A DNA stretch of 64,000 nucleotides from Sipunculus nudus (taxonomy: Eukaryota; Annelida; Sipuncula; Golfingiida; Sipunculidae). Positions 39,507 to 51,200 of the stretch are shown piece after piece; position 1 is the first letter of the stretch; every line of letters starts with the position of its first letter. The DNA lies in NCBI GenBank assembly GCA_026874595.1, contig CM049316.1, positions 36,341,339-36,405,338 on the forward strand. Reading direction: 5' to 3'. Both the position numbers and the translations under genes were made by a program. Below the pieces are notes generated by a model. It saw only the letters and a program-made list of their open reading frames with translations, was not told the origin of the DNA and did no database searches.

Positions 39507-42500
39507 AGAGAGAGATAGGAGACAGATGAATATACACTAGACTATATGCTGTAGACTATACACAGACTATATACGTGATACTATATTTTAAGCGGGTTTT
39601 GTGGTCTATGGGTAGGACACAGCACTGGAAGACAGAACGAGGGGTTGTCAGATTTCATAGTCGGCCACCGGGCAGGGTGAGCGCTTTGCAGGCTTAATGG
39701 GTAGGCTGTGCCCCACAGTCGTGTTTCACTCTTAAGCAGATTCCTTGGTGTCCTGACCATGCAATGGGGTGATTACACTCCCTGAATCTGCAGGGGCGGT
39801 AGACAATGGGCCAGATGACAGCAGGATATAAGATTAATGACAGAGTCCCATATAAGATTAATGACTGAGTCCCAAACAGAAATGGGACTCTGAGATGTAC
39901 ATACATACTTAAGTTAAGAATTAGCAAGTCAACATTACTTCCATCAAAATATTTTTTAGACGATCAAGGACAGAGGCTGAACATTCCCTTATATAAATCC
40001 TTGCTGGGTACTAAGTACAGATAAGAATAGGATTAATCGTATTCATAGCTAATGTTATATATAACTTTTTAACAGCACATCATGATGTGGTTCATGAAAT
40101 AAAAACGAATAATCAAACCTCTTTTGTGTTTGGCCTTCGCTGATCATCATTTGACATTAACAAGAATTTAAAAATATGCGATTTCATTCATTTTGCAAAC
40201 GAAGCAAATTATTTTTTCCTGAAGTTTTTTAAACGGGCTGATGTGAATCTAATTCTGACACGTTTGTCCGGGAGATACAGCAATAATGATTACATCCTGT
40301 CAATATCCGTATTCTATTCACGTTGGTCATGTGGATAACTAGTGCTGGAATGCAATTATTAATTGTTTGGTTTCCCTGGATGACTGTTTCGAAGACCATG
40401 ACGATTAAAATTGTATACAAATCACGTACTGTGCATAAAAGAGACTTGAAATTGGTAGAGATTAAAAATCAGCACGCATGAAAGTAATGAACATTCATCC
40501 CACATAGCTAATTTAGGACCTGGATATAGACAACAAATGAAAAAAATATACCTTTTCCATAAATGGATGATGACCGGCATTACAGCCATCATGGCGTCGT
40601 GGAACAGTCCTCTCTCTAAGATGCCTTGTTGATAGGTCTCCAGTACAGTATCCGCCATTTCCTGAGATACATTGATCTGGAAACACAAGTTATGAGGTAT
40701 AACCAGAAAGCACTCATAGAGCATATACCTCCACTTAAGTTGACATTAAAAATGCACTGCTCGAAAATTTAATTGATTTCTTTAATATTTAATCACTTCT
40801 TCCTTTTCATAGTTTTAAAAAACCGAATATAATGACACTCAAGCAGAATGTTTAAATATATTAATTAGACAAACCAATAGCCAAACAGCCGTAATAAAAG
40901 ACAAACATGGGTTATGACACATTATAAAAATATAAACTTCTAGTTCAATTCAGAAAATATTTAATGAATACGAATATATATTTTTTTCGTAATATTCTGT
41001 CGCGAGAATATGGAACAAGCCTATGAAATATCATAAATTTAAAATTTTACCTGAAGTCTCGGTTGGACTTCGGAGTTAAAGAAGCACTCTACAATGGTTT
41101 TGGCCTTGGTTTCTAGAATATCTTCATCTTCTTTCTTGTAGTGACCGGAAGTAGCCGCTGAGCGGACGTTGTCACAAAGTGACAAGTACCTATTGTCGTA
41201 AATGATGATATATTATTATTCCATGCATTTACATGAAATTTGTTCATAAAGGAATAAAACGTGTAATCATGTATAAATACAGCTTATAACACTATTATTA
41301 TTAAAGTAATTTAATTTTATTTTATGTGTTTTACATTTATTAAATATTACCAATTTTATTAATTTTAAATTTATCTCCATGTTTGACTGGGTCCGGATGG
41401 CACAAAACTGATCATGGGTAATTTTGCTACAAAATCATTGTAGCGACAAAACGTTACATGATTTTTCTTTTAAATATCACTGCAAATAAGAAAAATATTG
41501 CCCAATAATCTCTACACAACCTGCATCAATGTTTAAAATCAGAGGCAGTCTCTGGGCCAAACCAGTTTTACATATTTTACTCAGCTGGGCATATCAGGGC
41601 CGCAAAATGTTTAAAAGAAAGAAAAAATAGAGCTCCAGAAAAAAGTATACTTCTTTGAAAAAAGAGTGAAAAAGAGCAAAATTAGCGTTAATTCCTTAAT
41701 TTTTATGAGTTTGAATAAAGATGTGCATCGGAATTTTGTAAATATATCGACGCATATTGTTTCCAAAGTCAGAAACATACATTGTGCATATCTCCCTGCA
41801 TGAAGATAGGGCATTTTCCACATGTTGTGACACATGCTTGACATTTGCACACAAATAACTGCGAAATGTTGCATTCTTGTTCTAACTGGACTGTTAAAGC
41901 AGGCGAGAAATAGTATATATTGGAATTCTTTCACGTAAAAAAAGGGGAAAAAAGAGTGCTGCTGAAAAAAAAGTAAAAAAGAGTATTTAGCGTAATGTTC
42001 AGGAAATCCTCAAAAAAGGGTGACTCTTTTAAAAGAGTGATTTGGCATATGTAGCTTCTCATATTCCTCATGTTTCTTGTACTTGAGCATATTTGGTTTC
42101 TCCTGTTTTTCTCGTGTTCTTCTTAAGTAAACACATGACTTTTATGCCAACAACTGACATTTTTTTAACTCACGGAATCTTTCAGGGTAAAGTCACTTGC
42201 TTATACAAATTTGAAGATGAACGCGAAGTGTCTCATTATACTATAGCTAAACTACACTGGGTTTAAGCGACTTTACTTGGTTTTGCGTAGCCGTTCACAA
42301 ATCACTTGTGCCCCATCCAATAATATTTATGAAATTGTAGGCTGTACTGGTTAGAAACTGTTTTTGTTTTTCAAAGTGTGTTATTTTCTTCCCCCCCCCC
42401 CCCCCCCCCCCCAATTGCTTTGGGTTTGCAGTCTTTTTCTGTACTGGCCGAGAATGGAGTATGACACACCATCTTCCATATCGTGATAATATTATTTGCG

Positions 42501-44841
42501 GTAAATCTGAACTTGCTAGTCAACGCCATCTGGTGTTTACATTGAAAACAATTCTTCTGATCCTGGTCAATATCAAACTGAAATAACATTTATTTCGTAC
42601 ATATACATGTACAGCCAAAATTAGGCCAAAAAAAGAAAGGTATGGTTCGCGGGCAATTTTTTCCCCTTTTTTGTATGTTTCGATAAAAATATCATATGAA
42701 TAGGGAAAAGCATTATAATAACAGGATCTCTTTTTCCTAACGGGTAAAAATCACTACTTAAGAAAGGAAATCTTGAAAGATGAAAATAAATATAATACTA
42801 TTTCATGTGGGGTTTAAAATTAACGCGGGCGGTGCCTGAGAATCATACTTATTTATGGCCTAACGTGGTATAAAGATAATAAATAACTGGAGCTTGATTC
42901 ATAATTATCTTATCGGGAGAATATATGCATTTACTTACTCCACCAAGGAGGTGATGCTTTCGCCCGTTGTTTGGTTTGTTTCTTAGTAGGACTGCGCGAA
43001 ATCTATTGAACCGACTCCAACGCAACTTTGTGAAGCGATGTAACATGTGCAAGGGACCAGAAAAAAAGGAGAATCCAATTTTTGGCAGATTTCTGCACTC
43101 TATTTCACTGTTTTTTATTGTATAATATTTAAGAAAATTCTGGTTTTAGTGAATCGCTGAGGGTACTTGATTCGACTTAATGAGCACCAGATGACGTTCA
43201 TAATAATAAGAGTACACTATTTCGCATTAAAGTAAAAATGACTTACTTATCAGATTCGACAAGAAAGCTGTAGTCATTCATAAGCTTGTCCATGGACACC
43301 AGACGGTTTCGGATGACTTTCTTCGCAATAATAACCCCCTGGGCCTGGCCCCGCAAATTCCTGATTTCTTTCAACACCTCTTTCCGTAAATATTCCCGAA
43401 ATAGCTCAGATGTAAAAGGGTCGTGTATACAGCGACGAAAGAGGACGAACGAACGGACAAAGCCCATCCAAAGCGCCCTGGTCCTTTCCTTCCCCCATGA
43501 GCGGCCGGCCGCTTCCTCCTCGTCGGTCAAGGACGTTTCGGAGACCTCCTCGTCGATGAAGGTTTCAAGGTACGGATGATACCTGCGAAAAGGTATAAGA
43601 AAATAGAAGCCGACATTTCGATGTGATGCGGTCACGTGGCGTGGCACTGAGAATCGAACACTGGAGCTAGAGCTTTAATTGAAAAACAGGTGGCCGTAAA
43701 AAAATGGAAACTAATGGGGCTGTCCCACTCAGACGACTCTACCGGCGACCAGGCTGTCGCCTCATGGTCGCCTGTATGGTCGCCTGTAGTCGCCTGAAGT
43801 CGTCCCAAGACACGTGACCTCAAAGCTGTCGCCTCTGAATTTTCAACATGTTCAAAATTCTCAGGCGACAGCTTTTTAGTCGCCAGTGAGCGTAGCCTGT
43901 CTTCTACTGGTGTAGATGCTGTCGTAGGCTGTCGCCAGCTGACGCGGGTTGTTGTAGGTCCTGTCGTAGGCTGTCGCCAGGTGACGTGGGTTGTCGTGTG
44001 TTGTCGCGGGCTGTTGTTACTTGAAACAAGGCCCATCCTTGTGTCCGGCTCCTCACACAGCACATGGTAGAGAATCGTCGAAGCTTGTCGCGGGTGGACG
44101 TAGCAAGGATTCTGGTGTCGTAGGTTGTCGCCAGTGTGGTCGCAGGTTGTCGTAGATGTGGTCGAAGGTTGTCGTGGGTGACTGTCCTTTGTCGTGGCGA
44201 CTGTGTCGCCGGTTTTCAGCTTGTCGTAGCTTGTCGTCAGACAGTCGCCAACCATTTGTAGCTTGTCGTAGACTATTGTGGTAGCGGAGGTCCTGTCGCC
44301 TGGTTTTCGGCGACCATGAGGCGACAGCGTGGTCGCCTGTAGTCGCCTGTAGAGTCGCCTAAGCCCCATAATTATCAAAAGTATCTCTCGTGACTGAATT
44401 CAAAACTTTTGCCAAAGAAATGTTGGGATTTCATAGTAGCAGTTTTATCAATTTTCAGTACCTCTTATACATAAAAAAATCGACATTGCAACTAATAAAA
44501 ATCAAAGCTTTTGAGCCATGTGCCCTTGAAAAATGGGTCAAGTTCACTGAAAGTCAGTAATCAGAGCAGAGTAAGGTACATAGTGGGTAAGAATCAATGA
44601 AATCATTTTTAAAAGTTGCACAATTATAAATACAGGAACACAAATATCTCCACCTGTGAATGGGGACATGATAATAACTAGTAAGCTATAAACATATCTC
44701 TAAGCCCATGATTCTTGCCATCAGTTTTGATTTCCCTATGGGGATCTGATGAGCATGTTATGTCAATGAATTGTTTCCTTCTACAGGATCTAAACTGTTG
44801 CTCTTGGACCACGTCTCTCTCTCTCTCTCTCTATCATATAT

Positions 44842-44878
<37 letters not shown>

Positions 44879-44901
44879 TCTCTGTCTTTATATATGTTTA
44901 T

Positions 44902-44932
<31 letters not shown>

Positions 44933-45316
44933 CATTGTATATATATATTGATCTAAGTTGGTTCCAGTGCTTGCAGTATAGTGCTCGATACAGGTAAGGT
45001 AGAGCAGATTAACTTAACGTTAAGGACGCTGGAGCATCGTGTTATTACTCCGATTTTCACGCCGTTGCCGGTATCGGCATACTGCACCACAAAAGCGACA
45101 AGTCAATAATCCTACTAAACAGGCGAAGTGAATTAATTACGAAATGCCGACACCTGAAGCCACCGAACCGTGTAAAAAGAAAGTAACAATTATAGCTGGG
45201 TCCCCAACAAGCGCCAGTTATCTGATGATCGCCCGGGTGCCGATACCGGCAACGGCGTGAAACTCGGAGTAATAACACGATGCTCCAGCGTGCCTAACGT
45301 TTAATTTTGTACATTG

Positions 45317-45363
<47 letters not shown>

Positions 45364-48191
45364 GTATATACATATTGTAAAAGTCGAAATGTTGTCTACA
45401 ATATGGTTTGTAAAAAATGTTAATTTTATTAATATTCGAAAAAATATTTAAAAAAATATTCGATCTCAGCCAAAATTATTTTATTAGTTTTCATCTATGT
45501 TTAATCGGAAGCTTAATAGAAAGCACATTCTCAGCTTTAGAGTATATATATGTTAGGGGGTCTAATAGGAGTAGGTCGTAAGATATTTTTGATAAACATA
45601 AAGAATGCCTACACATGCTCGTGAGGAAATTCTGACTCGTCAAGGTGACCAAAGCTCCATTATGCTAATACTATAATGCCCTAACATAATTTATAAAGAA
45701 GACGGTGGGGAATATTGAAAATATGGTACATGCAGCAAATTAAATGGCTAATGATACCATGGTTTCCACGGATACTGACCATTTTTCCTCCACACATCTG
45801 ATGATATACGTCTGTGCGGACATCAACATGGACAGGGTGACCTTCTGCATGTTCGGAATCTCCTTGACAACGTCATCGGTACAGTTCAGCAGATAGAAAT
45901 CTAAATTTTGGTGGGAATAGAAATTTAGTATTCTGTTGTCTAGCCAGAAATCCAAACTTAAAATAAAATAAAAATCATAACAATAATTATGATAAACAAA
46001 TCTTAGTTTTCAAACACACATAATCCTTTAAAGTAGCAGATGGCCAAATCATGGCACTTCCAAAAGTAATCAATATAAGCATATTGATTATATACAATAT
46101 AATCAATTTTAACCATATGAAATATAAGCCTGGGCGGCCCTGTTAAACAATGAAATATATAATCGTCATGATATAAGACCAAAACATGTTTTATTCGTAT
46201 AAAGAGGATGTCAAGACTGATGAAGATGTAAATAGAATTTATGGAGTCCTGTTAAACGGGCGCATTAACTCTGTCATGATTTCATGATGATGTTAGAATT
46301 TATTAGTAAATCCATTTGTTTAATAGCAACATTTAAGCATACGGCATAAAAAGAATTGGTTTCTCGGGCACTTTTTAACAAAAAAAATCACTGCGGGCAG
46401 GCCTTAACCTTTTTATTTTAGATTTTCGAAAAAAAAAATTGTGAAAAGGACATCGAAATTTTATTATTAAATCTTCTTGAAAGACGTCCATACGGTTGTA
46501 GACTGAACCTTTTTTTGCGGGGTCAACATTGATGCGCCCCTGCCTGAGAAACTAATATTTTAGGCCTAATAAACTGAATTTCGATTTAACATTTTTTCAA
46601 AGTTTCCCACATATTTAATTAGTTAGATATTTGATAACCAGCACGGGTACTTCTGTCCTTATATAGTAGGTAGGTTATATGTAATCATATATGCTGACCT
46701 TGCTTATTGAAGTATTTACGGACAATGTACGCTATCCTCTGCACTCTTCTCTTGGGATCTTTCGTTTTTTTCAAGTCTTCCACAGCGATCCAGAACAACA
46801 GAGGGATTTCGGCCTTGTTCCGGACCAGAAACCGTTTGAGGTACTCAAGATGGATCGAGCACCTTAGCAGATCTGTGAAATGTCTGAAAGATAATCAAAC
46901 AAAATAGTAGAGAACCGGAAAGGTAGAGTTATCCCTGATAACAGGACCACTTCTGCAACAAAAAAAATCGGTCATTTTTTTTGCAAAAAAAAGTTGGCTA
47001 CCAAGGATCTGCGCAAGTGAACTTTGACCCAAACCCCCTTATATATTTTTTTTTAATTTTCAAAAACATTAACCGATAGTGAGCTCCAGCCGCTCGAACA
47101 TTTCTTTCGAGAAAATAAACAAGAACATTTCGATACGACATTAAATACAAATTTTCTTGTTTATTTTCTCGAAAGAAATGTTCGAGCAGCGTGAGCTCAC
47201 TTTTATATGTTATCTTTGGCTTAGATGGTTATAGTAAACATCATAGATATTTTATGTTACCTCTGATTTAAATATGGATATTTTTAAATGCAATCAGGTG
47301 TTTTAAAATCGTCTGTCATTAAGGGAAAAGGATTTCCACTCGTTTTATTTTCCCTTGGATCTCCGTCAATTTGTTAAGGCTTTAACCGCAAAGGAAAAGG
47401 TCAAGACCTCAATAATGTAATTCATTCATGTACAATATATACATTGTGTCGGTTTACATATGTTAAGATTGGGAAAATTCAACCTCGCGAGCATTAAGCC
47501 AACCATAGTAAATCAAAACGCAATTTTTTTATTAATTTTTTTAATGGGGAGGGGGGGGGGGGGGGGGGGTAACCGCCTGCAGTTTTAATGCAGCCCTGTC
47601 TAATTCTTAATCAATTTATATTTCATCAGCAAAGTTCACATCGATTTTGGACCACGTGACAGGGCTGTGTCACCCAGGCCAGGTGTCTAGCACACCTGCA
47701 GGTCCCGGGTGTTTAATCATTCCCGTTGCTGAGTAATACCACCGAATAACACCATCGCTCTTCGGCTCCTCACGACCTCCGGCTTTCAGTTATGTGCTCC
47801 GGCCCAGAGCACCAAAGCAGTGTCATAACGCAGTTGAACTACCATTATAGATGTGCCCTGGATACATGGTGCAGTCATTAAACTGATGTTATTATGATGT
47901 CTACGGTCCATGGAGTAAATTGGTCTACATGAGACATGCCGTGCCAGTACACATATGTTTGCCCTAATTTTAAACTACAAATTGGTTATTCAGAACACAT
48001 CACTCTTTAGGGTTGACTGTGGAGGAAGGGCGGTATATTATTTACCATAAGTAAAACACTGTATTAGAATACAATCTCTGGTGAGCAGGTGCGCCAATAC
48101 AGGGGAAACGGGGGTTTATTCCCCCTCCACCTTTTGGCGGAGGGGGGGGGGGGGGTAGGTTGGTCAAGGTAATCATCCCCCCTATAATATA

Positions 48192-48231
<40 letters not shown>

Positions 48232-51200
48232 ATATAGAATAATATTTATATATTTGAAATATAATATATTAATAATTAGAATTATAGACTATAATTCAGT
48301 TTCTGAGTTTACTATGAAATATTATGTATCTAAACCTGGTTTTAACCTATACTGGAAACATAACACCCTTTTTTAAACCTTATGTGTATTGAGTTTGTTA
48401 AAAATGTTGTCCCAACTTTGATTACTCTCCCAAGCCTGCGAGTCATCCCCCCCCCCCCCCCCCACAAGAGGGTAAAATGACGCCATTGCTGGTGAAGTAG
48501 GCAGTTAAGGAAATCCGTCTAGTAATAGATATTTCCTTTAACATATCCTTTCTAAAAAATATTTAACATTATATAGAGAATAGTATACAATGCCGGGAGA
48601 CCGTGCGATCGAATCTCTGTCGATCTAGGAAACATTGAGTTTATCACGGACAGGGTAAGCCCAGGCTGAGCGGTCCACAGGCCATATTAGAACGCGGATC
48701 TCCACGGCGGTGTTTCATTAACAACAAGTTGGACTTTAAAAGGGAGGCTCGCTCCTCGTTGTTTTACCCTAGCAATGGGGATGATTAATAACCAGGACCA
48801 ACAGGTGCGGTAGAAACTGGGCTTCGCTGAAGTTTAAACATACATGACATATAAATAATATAAATGAGAGGAAGCGTGTGCCACGCCTTGACACGAGGCC
48901 CCAAACAGAAATGGAGATATACAGATTAGTTAAAGATATGTGAAGACAGCATTTGATTATGTAGGTGGGTTACCTTAACAATAACATTATATAAAAAAAA
49001 CTCCTAGGTTAGAGCACCACAACAACTTTATACCCCATTTCGGGGATGATTTGGCAACTGAACGCTAGAGTTCCCAGTATATCATGGAAAGACAATTCCC
49101 TGATTTCTCTGATCAACTTTTAACATTCATAGGATAATTATTTCGACATTTTTGGTGGAGTATCACACTTGAAGCCACGATACCCAATGATCCACTAGCG
49201 ATGTTATCTGGACCTGAGACAAAAAATGTAAAACTAACCAAATTTTCTTTAGGGCAAATCCAATACCCTGATTTTTATCCTGGTCTGACGAAATATTTTC
49301 TAATTCCTGACTTTTCCCTCACGTATACAGATTTTCTAGGTATCCCTGATTTCTTGAACGTCTGGGATCCCCGAAAACCATTATCTTGACTCTCTGATCA
49401 GCTATAACACAGGAATTGATAAATTCAAATAACTGCCCCTGAACACCCATTGATCCATCTACAGGCCTGCCTAGGATAAATGACCGAACAAAGAGTGAGT
49501 GCTCTGGTAAAAAGATTAGCCTTCTTTGAAATAAAGAGTAAAAAGATTAGCGGCAATGCCTCATATTTTCACAAAATGAAAAAAATGTGGTTCTCAAGTA
49601 CAGGTATATAAATTTCGCTCCAAAAGTCAGAAGCATACATTCCCCTGCATGAAGACAAGTGCATTTTCCACACGTTGTGACACATGCAGGACATTTTTAC
49701 ACACAAAAATTGCTGAGTGTCCAATTCTTATTCTAACTGGACTGTTATACCAGGAGAGAAAAAAGTATATATCGATTTTTTCACTTAAAAAAGTATAAAA
49801 GAGGGCTACTTAAAAAAAGAGTAAAAAGGGATTAATTAGCGTCCGTTTCAGTATATCCTGTGACTCAAAAGTGATATGGCACGCCTGATATACTCGTTTG
49901 GAAATTTGAAAAAAAATATGCTATGATAATAATCATACTTTGGTTTAGGTGGTCTGTAGACCCACGCTCCGTTGCGTCTGATCGGTTTGAGATAAAAAGG
50001 TTTGTCGCTGCCCTCAGACTGAAGCTGCTGCATCCGACGACGGCGTCTCTCCCGCTCCTTCGCCTCTCGCAGCGCTCTCTGGCGGGCCCGTATTCTCTCC
50101 TGTCTGTTTCGCTCTTCTTCCAGCAAAAATTCAAGGTCTCCTGTACAGAAGAAATTATCGTGAAAACTCGAGCAAGATATGTATACGAACATTTATCTAC
50201 TTTATTAATCATTAATTATTAATTAACGTCTTTTCTTTTGGTTAGTAGTTTAATTTATCTGAAAATATCTCTTCACCTTCACAACTTCATATGATATGCA
50301 TATATATGGATAAGATGCAATTCATTTAAGCTTAAAACACATATGCACTTTTATGCGTAAAACCTATTATTTAAATTGTTTCAATGTTTTATGTACAATT
50401 AATAAACTCGTATTAATTCGTAAGTGCGAAGGCTTATAAACGTAAAGGATTTTCCGGCAAAATGACGTCAGTGAGGCGTCTTTGTGTGTGTGTTTGTGTG
50501 TGTCGCCTTAAGCTAGCATTCCTTTTTTTTTTTTCGTTTGCGGTGCGTATGTGTATGCCGTACGTATGCGTATGCAGCTAGAAAACGGACGCCTGTGGTT
50601 CCATTACTACCTATTCGTGTGCGGTAAGTATGCAGCAAAAAGTGGGCCCAATAGCACAGAGCTGCACGAGTAGGGAAATCATCTGCCAGAGGAATTCCCT
50701 TTCACTGACGTCAAACATTTGGATTTCCCAAAACTTTATCATGCATACGCCTTCTCAATCGCTACCCTGAGCGATAGAAACGTGCTGCATACGCTTACGT
50801 ATATGCCCATAGGTATATATGGAATCACTCTGAGAGAATATAATGTGTGCGATTCCTAGCTGCATATGCATACGTAACGCATACCTACTGCATACGCACA
50901 TATTAAATAAAACCTGAACGTGCACATGGGGTTTACGCGTTAGATTAGGATCAGCTTTCAATACAGCGTAGAATGGAGAAGAAGAAAGAATGACACATGT
51001 CCCCAGTATACCTGATTTGAGCCTCATTTCTGTAACATAACCTTCTAACGGTTTTCAAGATTTGTATTGAATAAGCGGTATACCAATAATTTCGAAAAAC
51101 GACCTGTGACATCTGCATTTTACTGTTGGCTCAACATTTAAGGGACATAATCAGGAGCAATATTATGTCTATTCTCTCACAGTATCTGTTCAGTTTTACT

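Noticed and set aside
43632-44378. 248-codon open frame, minus strand
   Set aside because: Falls on the GTCGCC-rich inverted-repeat element; Thr/Arg/Gln/Pro-rich product comes from the word repeats.
45940-45957. Earlier acceptor (TTTTAAG) for RGS22 exon 15
   Set aside because: In the incoming phase it reads into TAG; the GGCTAG acceptor at 45940 restores the frame.
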